Positions 1 through 6,224 of a DNA stretch of 14,671 nt are shown in pieces. Source of the DNA: an uncultured Collinsella sp. (GTDB taxonomy: Bacteria > Actinomycetota > Coriobacteriia > Coriobacteriales > Coriobacteriaceae). Position 1 is the stretch's first letter, and each line of letters begins with the position of its first letter. Both the position numbers and the translations under genes were made by a program. The stretch is from contig CABUDJ010000054.1 in NCBI GenBank assembly GCA_902490325.1, forward strand, positions 1 through 14,671, in the 5' to 3' direction. Under the pieces are notes generated by a model. The model was not told where the DNA came from. It did no database searches and saw nothing but the letters and a program-made list of their open reading frames with translations.

Positions 1-1
1 T

Positions 2-262
2 GGAGAGAGCGCTCCCGCAAACTGCCTCTTGACAACTTATAGGAGCGTCGGTTTTGTTTTTGCAAATTCCGGAATGGTCGAGGGTGGCCGGTTTAACGTA
101 GTAGATGGCCACGTTTCGTGGCAGGCGGTCCGACCCAAGGCACAAGGCAGCCAACCTCGAATGGACATTCTCGAAGTTGCGGTGGAATACGGACTGAATT
201 GGCACCTTAAAGGCAATAACACTCCGTATTTCACCGCAACTTATCGAGGGGATGGGTTTTAG
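2..262 (+). CDS. Possible 3' end of an unknown gene (partial)
   Basis: An open frame enters from the left edge with no in-frame stop and ends at TAG 260-262, giving about 86 residues. Internal candidate starts are TTG at 29 and ATG at 74, but neither has a convincing ribosome site, so a start outside the window is as likely. The visible C-terminus (EVAVEYGLNWHLKG, TATYRGDGF) matches no family I recognise, and there is no signal peptide or membrane segment. The stop overlaps the stop of the convergent deaminase-kinase gene by four bases (TTAG), a common arrangement for real convergent genes. Base composition is visibly less GC-rich than the neighbours. That could mean acquired DNA, a decaying gene, or a non-coding spacer that is open by chance. 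The function is unknown. Confidence 0.3.
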   Translation, partial: GESAPANCLLTTYRSVGFVFANSGMVEGGRFNVVDGHVSWQAVRPKAQGSQPRMDILEVAVEYGLNWHLKGNNTPYFTATYRGDGF

Positions 263-2040
263 AGGCGAGCGAGGTCGTAGGCTTGGGCGGCTGACTCACC
301 GGCGAAGATGAGGTTGGTTGTGGCTTCTTGAGGATTGAGCGCCTGGTCGAGGGGCATGGGCTTGCGGCAGATCGGAAGCACCAAGTCGATGCCCTGCACA
401 CACACCACATCCAGGTTGACGGCGCGACCACCCACGACGGCAACCACCGGTTTGCCATATCGCTTGGCGCGGCGAGCCACACCAACCGGCGCCTTACCGG
501 CGGCGGACTGTTCATCCATATTGCCCTCGCCTGTAATGACCAGGTCGACATCGCGTACGCGCTCGTCAAACCCAATCAGATCGAGCACCGTCTCCACGCC
601 CGAACGCAACTCGGCACCGAGCGCCAGCAGCGCGGCACCCAGGCCGCCGGCAGCACCGGCACCGGGCACACCGAGCACCGAGCCAAATGTCCGTGCACCC
701 TCGGGCACACGCAACAGCTCCTGGGCTCGCGCCTCGGCAATTGCCGCATCAAGCAGGCGGCCGTAGCCGACCATCCAACCGTCGTACCTGCGCAGCGCCT
801 CGGCGTCACCCGTCGGCAAACCCTTCTGCCCGCCAAACACCGCCAGTGCACCGCGACGCCCCACGAGCGGATTCTCGACATCGGAAAGCACCACGACACG
901 CGCGCCGTTCAGCGCCCGAAGCGCTGGCGCCAAATCGATACTCACCACCTGCTCAAGGCCGGCAAGACCGGGGGCGATATTGCAGCCCTGATCATCGACC
1001 ACACGCGCGCCCAGCGCCTGCAGCATACCGGCGCCACCATCGTTGGTGGCGCTGCCGCCCAAGCCGATATAGATAGTCTTTGCCCCGGCACGAACCGCAC
1101 GGAGCATCAGCCCACCCACGCCATAGGTTGTAGCAGCCAGCGCCGACGACTCCGTGCAAGGCGAGTACCCGATGCCCGCGGCTTCGGCCATCTCAATAAC
1201 AGCCGACTCATGCTCGACATCAACCAGCATCCGGGCAGGCACACGCTCGCCCAAGGACCCTGCAACCTCGCAGGTCACAAGCTCGCCACCGCAGGCGGCA
1301 ACGGCATCGAGCGTTCCCTCACCACCATCTGCCAGCGGCAATGTGCGCACCTCGGCATCGGGCCACACACGGCGCATGCCTTCGGCAACCGCCGCCTCCG
1401 CCTGCGCACTCGAAACGCTGCCCTTAAAGGAGTCGATCGCCAACAGCACACGGCGGGGCCGGCGGCACGCGGCACCAAAATCGACCGCCTCAACGACGAT
1501 ATCTTCGGCACACGCGAGCGCCTCAGCGTGAGCGGCATGTGCCTCAAGATCGGCCCCACAACCGCAGCCAGCACCATCGGCACCACGCAGCCCACAAAAA
1601 TACCCGCTCAACACCTCACGACACTCGTCTGCCAGCACGCCGGCGGTCACATTAAACCGATGATTCAGGCGCGAGTCGGCATTCAAATCGTATAGGGATC
1701 CCAGCGCGCCGGCCTTGGCGTCGCTCGCGCCATACACGCAGCGCCCCACGCGCGCGTTGACCATAAGGCCCGCGCACATGCAGCAAGGCTCAAGCGTCAC
1801 GTAGACCGTGCAATCGGAAAGGCGCCAGCGGCCAAGTGCCTGGGCAGCGGCGCACACGGCCGCAAACTCTGCATGCGCCGAAGGGTCCTGGTCGAGCTCG
1901 CGCCGATTGTGCGCCCTCGCGACGATCTCGCCGTCGCGCACCACCACGGCTCCGATGGGCACCTCGCCCACCGCCGCGGCGGCTCGCGCCTCCGCCAACG
2001 CCTCGCGCATGAACTTCTCGTCGATTTCGGTGATCGTCAT
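259..2040 (-). CDS. tadA: Fused tRNA adenosine deaminase (TadA) and glycerate kinase
   Basis: A single 593-residue frame joins two enzymes. Residues 1-150 are a TadA-type deaminase with zinc ligands H57 (HAE, catalytic E59), C86 and C89 (PCCMC). TadA converts A34 to inosine in tRNA-Arg(ACG). Residues 196-593 are a type II glycerate kinase, which uses ATP to phosphorylate D-glycerate. Its family motifs are DSFKG (203-207), DGGEGT (238-243), GLGGSATNDGGAG (327-339) and GEGNMDEQSAAGKAP (504-518). Each half has about its usual length, so neither looks truncated. The linker at 150-195 is rich in Cys and His. The ATG at 2040 has AGGGAAGG just upstream. An upstream GTG at 2091 is rejected because it lies next to the tRNA and lacks a site. 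Both assignments are strong; whether the protein stays fused in the cell is unknown. Confidence 0.92.
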   Translation of the reverse strand: MTITEIDEKFMREALAEARAAAAVGEVPIGAVVVRDGEIVARAHNRRELDQDPSAHAEFAAVCAAAQALGRWRLSDCTVYVTLEPCCMCAGLMVNARVGRCVYGASDAKAGALGSLYDLNADSRLNHRFNVTAGVLADECREVLSGYFCGLRGADGAGCGCGADLEAHAAHAEALACAEDIVVEAVDFGAACRRPRRVLLAIDSFKGSVSSAQAEAAVAEGMRRVWPDAEVRTLPLADGGEGTLDAVAACGGELVTCEVAGSLGERVPARMLVDVEHESAVIEMAEAAGIGYSPCTESSALAATTYGVGGLMLRAVRAGAKTIYIGLGGSATNDGGAGMLQALGARVVDDQGCNIAPGLAGLEQVVSIDLAPALRALNGARVVVLSDVENPLVGRRGALAVFGGQKGLPTGDAEALRRYDGWMVGYGRLLDAAIAEARAQELLRVPEGARTFGSVLGVPGAGAAGGLGAALLALGAELRSGVETVLDLIGFDERVRDVDLVITGEGNMDEQSAAGKAPVGVARRAKRYGKPVVAVVGGRAVNLDVVCVQGIDLVLPICRKPMPLDQALNPQEATTNLIFAGESAAQAYDLARL

Positions 2041-2075
2041 CGTTCGCCTTCCCTGTTGCAAATTCAAAACGATGC

Positions 2076-2081
2076 TATCAT
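2076..2081 (+). promoter_or_regulatory. Candidate -10 box for tRNA-Ser
   Basis: TATCAT lies 10 bases before the first tRNA base, the right place for a -10 hexamer. The -35 is weak: TTGCAA (2056-2061) leaves only a 14-base spacer. The divergent deaminase-kinase gene starts at 2040, so its promoter must share this short gap or lie within the tRNA gene. Confidence 0.35.
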
Positions 2082-2091
2082 TACGACTCAC

Positions 2092-2181
2092 GGAGAGATG
2101 GCAGAGCGGTTGAATGCGGCGGTCTTGAAAACCGTTGAGCGCGAGAGCGTTCCGGGGGTTCGAATCCCCCTCTCTCCGCCA
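2092..2181 (+). tRNA. tRNA-Ser (anticodon UGA), CCA encoded
   Basis: The acceptor stem GGAGAGA (2092-2098) pairs with TCTCTCC (2171-2177), followed by discriminator G and an encoded CCA (2179-2181). The anticodon loop CTTGAAA (2124-2130) gives anticodon TGA at 2126-2128, which reads UCA and probably other UCN serine codons. The T arm shows GGGGG-TTCGAAT-CCCCC. The long variable arm between anticodon and T arms is the class II feature expected of tRNA-Ser. Only three bases separate the CCA from the stop of the convergent TetR-type gene, so there is no room for a dedicated terminator before that gene. Confidence 0.97.
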
Positions 2182-2184
2182 CTT

Positions 2185-2781
2185 TTAGTGATGCACCGGC
2201 GTCATGGTCCGCTCAAACAGCGCATCGACCACGTCGGCCATCTCGGGTCGACGCTCAAGATCGTGGCCCGATTCCCACCATATCGTGAAAAGTCGAATAA
2301 TACCGCCGGCGACAAACTCAGACGTCGTCTCGAGTGACACGGGGGCCAGGGCATCCTCGGCAAGCACGTTCATCACACGCTCGCGGATGGAGCGGGCAAT
2401 ACGGTCGCAAATAACGTTGGTCAACATGCCCGACATGCTGCTTGCCAAAATGTTATCCATGAGCTGCTCGTGCGCCAGAATCAAATCCATGGCATCGTCC
2501 AAAATCGCGTGCCGAAGCGCGCGCACGTCCTCGGCAGACACTGCGCCGGCCTCATCGGGCTGTTTTTGCGGCAAGCCCGACATGAGTTCATCGATATAAA
2601 AGGCAAAGTAATCGTTCTTGTCGCGAAAGTGCTTGTAGAACGTCGTGCGGCGAATCATGGCGCGGTCGCACAGCATGGCAACCGTCAGGTCCTCAAAACG
2701 ATGCTTCTCGAGAAGCTCGGTAAAGGCATCGAACAGGGCACGGTAGGTTTTCTTGATGCGAAGGTCCACTGGTATCGCCAT
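2185..2781 (-). CDS. TetR/AcrR-family transcriptional regulator
   Basis: This 198-residue protein has the TetR layout. An N-terminal helix-turn-helix spans about residues 12-58, with the family signature FEDLTVAMLCDRAMIRRTTF followed by YKHFRDKNDYF. An all-helical ligand and dimer domain follows, of the type seen in DhaS-like regulators. The ligand cannot be told from sequence. The start is uncertain: ATG at 2781 gives the cleanest N-terminus but its GAGG touches the start codon, while GTG at 2769 has that GAGG 12 bases upstream. A much longer frame reading back to 3042 would run through the lemA promoter and gene start and is rejected. The gene is divergent from lemA across 200 bp, so it may control itself, lemA, or both. 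Confidence 0.87.
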   Translation of the reverse strand: MAIPVDLRIKKTYRALFDAFTELLEKHRFEDLTVAMLCDRAMIRRTTFYKHFRDKNDYFAFYIDELMSGLPQKQPDEAGAVSAEDVRALRHAILDDAMDLILAHEQLMDNILASSMSGMLTNVICDRIARSIRERVMNVLAEDALAPVSLETTSEFVAGGIIRLFTIWWESGHDLERRPEMADVVDALFERTMTPVHH

Positions 2782-2911
2782 CCTCAGGGCAAAGACAACA
2801 CTCGTCAATCTGTCGCATATCTTACACCTGTACCTCGCGCGCTTTGCCCCAGTGCCAACCCCACCGAAAACATAACGCTTACCGGAAAGTTCGGCACGGC
2901 AAAACGTTGCG

Positions 2912-2933
2912 GGTATACTAGTAGCGTTATACC
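2912..2933. promoter_or_regulatory. lemA -10 box inside an operator-like dyad
   Basis: TATACT (2914-2919) is a good -10 hexamer 62 bases before lemA; no strong -35 is visible. It sits in the dyad GGTATA-N10-TATACC (2912-2933). A second, wider inverted pair, ATAACGC (2872-2878) and GCGTTAT (2924-2930), overlaps it. A palindrome over the -10 box next to a divergent TetR gene is the usual place for a TetR-family operator. The regulator-operator link is inference. Confidence 0.35.
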
Positions 2934-2980
2934 AACGGCAGCTGGCGCATGCCGCCGCGGCCTTTCGAAACGGAGACATC

Positions 2981-3532
2981 ATGATTACCGTCATCATCGG
3001 CATCGTTGTTGTCATTGTGATTGTCTGCGCCATCGCCGGCATCTACAACAACATGGTCACCAAGCGTAACCGCATCGATAACGCCTGGCAGAACATCGAT
3101 ACGCAGCTGCAGCGCCGCAACGACCTGATCCCCAACCTGGTCGAGACCGTCAAGGGCTACGCCAAGCACGAGCAAGAGACGCTCTCCGCCGTGATCAGCG
3201 CGCGTAACACCGCCGTCAAGGCCACCACGCCCGAGGCCAAGATGGAAGCCGACAACGTGCTGACCGGTGCGCTGCGCCAGCTCTTCGCCGTAGCCGAGGC
3301 CTATCCCGATCTTAAGGCAAACACCAACTTTACGCAGCTGCAGGCATCGCTCGAGGATACCGAGAACAAGATTAGCTATGCACGCCAGAGCTACAACGAT
3401 TGCGTGCTCAGCTACAACAACGCCATTCAGACGTTCCCGGCTGTCATCTTTGCCGGCATCTTCCAGTTTAAGGAGCGCCAGGGCTTCGAGGCCGCCGAAG
3501 CAGCCCGCCAGGCCCCGACCGTCAAGTTCTAG
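2981..3532 (+). CDS. lemA: LemA-family membrane protein
   Basis: This 183-residue protein matches LemA along its whole length. Residues 2-22 form one hydrophobic segment that anchors the N-terminus in the membrane. The rest is a long helical domain with the family blocks NRIDNAWQNIDTQLQRRNDLIPNLVETV (28-55 region), GYAKHE (59-64), AYPDLKAN (107-114), FTQLQ..LEDTENKI (117-131) and ARQSYNDCV..YN..I..FP (134-153). The ATG follows GGAG at suitable spacing. The molecular role of LemA proteins is not settled in bacteria. Neighbours such as TPM-domain or M48 peptidase genes, often found beside lemA, are absent here, and a strong terminator follows directly, so it is probably monocistronic. Confidence 0.95.
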   Translation: MITVIIGIVVVIVIVCAIAGIYNNMVTKRNRIDNAWQNIDTQLQRRNDLIPNLVETVKGYAKHEQETLSAVISARNTAVKATTPEAKMEADNVLTGALRQLFAVAEAYPDLKANTNFTQLQASLEDTENKISYARQSYNDCVLSYNNAIQTFPAVIFAGIFQFKERQGFEAAEAARQAPTVKF

Positions 3533-3568
3533 TAGTTTGACAGCGCATCCTTAATCGGCCAAATGTAT

Positions 3569-3615
3569 AAACCGCCCCGTCGAATGCATACTTCGACGGG
3601 GCGGTTTCCTTTTTC
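3569..3615 (+). terminator. Rho-independent terminator of lemA
   Basis: A perfect 16-bp stem (3569-3584 with 3592-3607, arms beginning AAACCGCCCCGTCGAA) encloses a 7-base loop and is followed by CCTTTTT. It starts 36 bases after the lemA stop. Confidence 0.92.
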
Positions 3616-3638
3616 GCGAAGGTCCCCCTCTGAGCGCC

Positions 3639-3840
3639 GTGCATTTTCAGGAGTATTCAACATAACCAAGAGCTTCGGGCGCCACGATAAATGCCAAAGA
3701 CCGCGAATATCCCTGCAAATCAAACGCTGCCAGCCCATAACCCCGCCCATCATTCGTAGAAAACATCGAGAAATCCCGATTTTTTTGCCCGAGGTCGGTA
3801 TGCAGGGCCCTTCGATTGCAGAATACTCGCAAAAATGCAC
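3639..3840. repeat. 202-bp unit bounded by 20-bp inverted ends
   Basis: GTGCATTTTCAGGAGTATTC (3639-3658) recurs in inverted orientation at 3821-3840, matching 17 of 20 bases; the three differences are consecutive in the middle. The 162 bases between show no credible coding frame, because the open frames there have no ribosome sites or recognisable domains. The size, the inverted ends and the intergenic location resemble a MITE or other small dispersed repeat, but no target-site duplication is obvious and no second full copy lies in this window. Confidence 0.5.
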
Positions 3841-3885
3841 GTCGCCACCACCCCCACATGGCGCGACCCAAAACAAAAGCGCGGC

Positions 3886-3982
3886 CTTCCTTTCCGGCGC
3901 ACTTCGCAGGACGAAAGAACCCCCGCCGCACGTAGTGCGCAGCGGGGGTTCTTTCATGTCCGAGGACGCGCCGGAAAGGAAG
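3886..3982. repeat. Nested palindrome between lemA and ilvE
   Basis: The outer arms are perfect over 15 bases: CTTCCTTTCCGGCGC at 3886-3900 and its complement at 3968-3982. Inside lies a second perfect 14-bp stem, GAAAGAACCCCCGC at 3913-3926 with 3942-3955. The loop of that stem closes further through CGCAC (3927-3931) and GTGCG (3935-3939). The whole 97-bp block can fold as one long interrupted hairpin. It contains no gene. Confidence 0.7.
3913..3955 (-). terminator. Probable terminator of ilvE
   Basis: The inner GC-rich stem of the nested palindrome lies 58 bases past the ilvE stop. Read on the minus strand it ends GGGGGTTCTTTC, so the U-rich part is inside the stem foot and no clean U-tract follows. 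Termination is likely but less certain than for the lemA or cysE hairpins. Confidence 0.5.
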
Positions 3983-4012
3983 ATCGCCCTCGGGCCGGAC
4001 AGCTAAGACAGC

Positions 4013-5065
4013 TTACGCGACGGTGTAAACCCAGTTGTGCTTATCCTCGACAGCACCAGACTGGATACCAGTCAGAGTCTCGCGGAGCTTCTTCATCACG
4101 GGGCCGATCTCGGTGTAGCCAGCCGGGAAGGTCACGGTCTCGTCGGCACCGTAAACCTTGTTGTCAATCTCGCCAACCGGGGAGATGACGGCAGCGGTGC
4201 CGCACAGGCCGCACTCGACAAAGGTACCGGCCTTGACCTCAGCCCACTCGACGGGACGTTGGTCAACGGTCATGCCTAGGTCCTGAGCAACCTGAACGAG
4301 CGAACGACGGGTGATAGAGGGCAGGATGGAGTCGGTGTGCGACTGCGGAACGACGAGCGTGCCATCCTCTTTCACGAACAGGACGTTGGCGCCACCGGTC
4401 TCCTCGACATAGGTGCGGGACTCGGAGTCGAGATACAGGTTCTCGGCATAGCCCTCGCGATGGGCCTCCATCGTGGGCTTAAGGGACATGGCGTAGTTCA
4501 GGCCGGCCTTGATGTTGCCAGTGCCGTGCGGTGCGGCGCGGTCGTACTCGGAAACGCGCAGCTTGACGGGCTTGAGGCCACCCTTAAAGTACGGACCGAC
4601 CGGGGTCACGAGGATGCGGAACGTGTACTCAGGAGCGGGAGCCACGCCGATCACGTCACCGGAACCGATCATAAACGGACGCACGTACAGGGTCGCGCCG
4701 GAGCCGAAGGGCGGAACCCAGGCGGCGTTGGCAGAAACGACCTGCTTGACGGCCTCAACGAACTTGTCCTTGGGGAACGGGGGCATCTCGAGGCGCTGGG
4801 CAGAGTTATACATGCGCTCGGCGTTCATGTCGGGACGGAAGCAGACGATGCTGCCGTCCTCGGCGGTGTAGGCCTTCAGGCCCTCAAAGACCTCCTGGCA
4901 GTAATGGAAGATGCCGCCGCACTCGGAGACATGCAGGGTGTGGTCGGTGGTCAGGCCGCCCTCGTCCCACTCGCCATCCTTCCAATGAACCTCGTAGCTG
5001 TAATCGGTCTTCATGTAGCCAAAGCCGAGGCTACCCCAATCGATATCCTTCTTCTCGACAGTCAT
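4013..5065 (-). CDS. ilvE: Branched-chain amino acid aminotransferase
   Basis: This 350-residue enzyme of the fold-type IV PLP family interconverts leucine, isoleucine and valine with their 2-oxo acids, using glutamate/2-oxoglutarate. Family blocks are CQEVFEGLKAY (56-66), RPDMNAERM (77-85), YVRPFMIGSG (127-136), the PLP-lysine block GTGNIKAGLNYA with K186, YVEETGGANVLFV (219-231) and LPSITRRS (248-255). Length is typical. A CxxC pair (C285, C288) sits just before GTAAVISPVG; it is in a different place from the redox CxxC of mammalian BCATs. The ATG at 5065 has AAGGAG seven bases upstream, so the upstream in-frame extension to 5215 is rejected. The gene stands alone, without other ilv/leu genes. 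Confidence 0.96.
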   Translation of the reverse strand: MTVEKKDIDWGSLGFGYMKTDYSYEVHWKDGEWDEGGLTTDHTLHVSECGGIFHYCQEVFEGLKAYTAEDGSIVCFRPDMNAERMYNSAQRLEMPPFPKDKFVEAVKQVVSANAAWVPPFGSGATLYVRPFMIGSGDVIGVAPAPEYTFRILVTPVGPYFKGGLKPVKLRVSEYDRAAPHGTGNIKAGLNYAMSLKPTMEAHREGYAENLYLDSESRTYVEETGGANVLFVKEDGTLVVPQSHTDSILPSITRRSLVQVAQDLGMTVDQRPVEWAEVKAGTFVECGLCGTAAVISPVGEIDNKVYGADETVTFPAGYTEIGPVMKKLRETLTGIQSGAVEDKHNWVYTVA

Positions 5066-5218
5066 ATGTCGCTCCTTACATACACAGTTGCAAACTCGCG
5101 AACCCGCACGCAAGGACCGAGGCCGGCCGCGTCGCAACGTCGCACGCCCGGAGCGTAAAGCCGGACGGGACACGCAAACAGCATCAAAGCCGATGGCACG
5201 TCGATTCGCATGCACGAG

Positions 5219-5262
5219 ATTGTACTCCGCACGCGCGTCGGATAAAACGTTTTTCTTTAACT
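5219..5262 (-). promoter_or_regulatory. Candidate ilvE promoter and AT-rich upstream element
   Basis: On the minus strand TACAAT (5224 to 5219) is a good -10. TTTATC (5246 to 5241) could be a weak -35 with a 16-base spacer, and an A/T-rich run up to about 5280 resembles an UP element. The region includes the palindrome AAAACGTTTT (5244-5253). The expected transcript start, about 5212, gives a leader of about 147 bases before ilvE. That leader contains an open 49-codon frame (see findings). Confidence 0.4.
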
Positions 5263-5294
5263 AACTAAAGTATTTTCATTTGACCGAAGCAAAG

Positions 5295-5324
5295 AGGCCC
5301 GCCACCGCAAGCGGTGACGGGCCT
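5295..5324 (-). terminator. Probable terminator of dedA
   Basis: AGGCCCG-C-CACCG (5295-5307) pairs with CGGTG-A-CGGGCCT (5312-5324) around a CAAG loop, with one C/A mismatch. On the minus strand it is followed by CTTTGCTTC, a modest U-rich tail. It starts 29 bases after the dedA stop and separates dedA from the ilvE promoter. Confidence 0.65.
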
Positions 5325-5353
5325 TGACTGCACGGTTTGCGCGCTGGCTCGAG

Positions 5354-6001
5354 TTACGCGCTCTTTTTGCCCAGCTTAGCCTTAACCAGACCGACCACAG
5401 TCGGAATGATCGACACAGCAACGATGCCAACAATCAGCAACTCAAAGTGCTCCTGCACAAAGGGAATGCCACCAAAGAAGTAGCCCAGCAGTGTAAAGAG
5501 CGTTGACCAGGTAATACCACCCAGTACGTTGTAGATGACAAAGTTGCGCCAGTGCATGCCGCCCATGCCCGCGATAAAGGGCACAAAGGTGCGAATAAAC
5601 GGGAAGAAGCGGCCCAGGAAAATAGCCAGGTGACCCCACTTGTCCAAGAAATCCTCGGACTTTTTGATGCGCTCGGGCGTCATGGCCTTGACCTTGCCCG
5701 AAGCGATGATCTTTTTGCCAAAGAAGTGACCGATCATAAAGTTGCACTGGTCACCCAGGATGGCAGCAGCCCATGCGACGACCAGCAGTGCCACGATGTT
5801 AAAACCACCGTTGTGGGCAAAGAAGCCCGAAGCAAACAGCAGTGAATCGCCAGGAAGGAACGGGAAGAACACCACGCCTGTCTCAATGAAGATAATCAGG
5901 AACACGCAGCCGTAGGCCATAAGCGGACCGGCGGCGATCCAGCTGGCAATCGCGGTGCGCGGGTCTTTGAGCAGCTCGGCGATAAAATTGATGAAACCCA
6001 T
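5354..6001 (-). CDS. DedA-family integral membrane protein
   Basis: This 215-residue polytopic membrane protein belongs to the DedA/SNARE-associated family. Some members flip undecaprenyl phosphate or phospholipids across the membrane and support envelope homeostasis. Visible hallmarks are FIETGVVFFPFLPGDSLLF (38-56), with acidic E40 and the re-entrant FLPGD, and the second repeat GRFFPFIRTFVPFIAGMGGM (130-149), with essential-type arginines R131 and R137. A further hydrophobic segment lies at about 187-205, and the C-terminus is basic (KAKLGKKSA). The start at 6001 has GAGAGG eight bases upstream; a longer frame to 6085 would run into the promoter. The gene is divergent from cysE. The substrate is not defined by sequence. 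Confidence 0.92.
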   Translation of the reverse strand: MGFINFIAELLKDPRTAIASWIAAGPLMAYGCVFLIIFIETGVVFFPFLPGDSLLFASGFFAHNGGFNIVALLVVAWAAAILGDQCNFMIGHFFGKKIIASGKVKAMTPERIKKSEDFLDKWGHLAIFLGRFFPFIRTFVPFIAGMGGMHWRNFVIYNVLGGITWSTLFTLLGYFFGGIPFVQEHFELLIVGIVAVSIIPTVVGLVKAKLGKKSA

Positions 6002-6047
6002 GAAGTAGAACCTCTCAGTTGTGGGCGCGGATACGTCCAAGTTGACC

Positions 6048-6053
6048 AGTATA
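6048..6053 (-). promoter_or_regulatory. Candidate -10 box of dedA
   Basis: TATACT on the minus strand lies 47-52 bases upstream of the dedA start. No good -35 is seen at 16-18 bases; the nearest TTG-containing hexamer, TTGCGC (6079 to 6074), is 20 bases away. Evidence is limited to the hexamer and its position. Confidence 0.35.
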
Positions 6054-6130
6054 CGGTTGCGGTGCCCCCTCGTGCGCAACCCCACAAAAGCATGACTCCA
6101 TTACCAGCAAGTTTGCATAACTGACATCTG

Positions 6131-6211
6131 TAGCGCAATGGCGCCAAGATTGTCCTTCCTAATCCCTAGCAAATCGCTATACTTTATTGAATCGCATTGC
6201 CATGGCGCTAA
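6131..6211 (+). promoter_or_regulatory. cysE promoter flanked by inverted TAGCGC..ATGGC sites
   Basis: TATACT (6178-6183) is a good -10 about 42 bases before cysE; the -35 is weak (TTCCTA, 6156-6161). The promoter is bracketed by two inverted copies of a 13-base motif, TAGCGCAATGGCG (6131-6143) and the complement of TAGCGCCATGGCA (6199-6211), matching 11 of 13 bases. They could be regulator sites or a leader hairpin. Confidence 0.35.
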
Positions 6212-6224
6212 GGGAGGGCGGCCG

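Noticed and set aside
328..1695. Long plus-strand frame (455 codons) opposite the deaminase-kinase gene
   Set aside because: It is the antisense shadow of a GC-rich gene with clear enzyme motifs; its translation is rich in His/Arg/Thr and has no domain or ribosome site.
2185..3042. 285-residue version of the TetR-type gene
   Set aside because: The extra 87 residues would be translated from the lemA gene start and promoter and look non-protein-like (Met/Thr-rich then Cys/Arg-rich).
3529..4006. Small frames on both strands between lemA and ilvE
   Set aside because: They run through terminators and palindromes, overlap each other, and lack ribosome sites and recognisable domains.
5066..5215. 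N-terminal extension of ilvE by 50 residues
   Set aside because: The extension is Arg-rich and unlike any aminotransferase N-terminus, and AAGGAG precedes the internal ATG at 5065.
5066..5218. T-box or amino-acid attenuator in the ilvE leader
   Set aside because: No T-box bulge sequence, run of Leu/Ile/Val codons or terminator/antiterminator pair could be seen.
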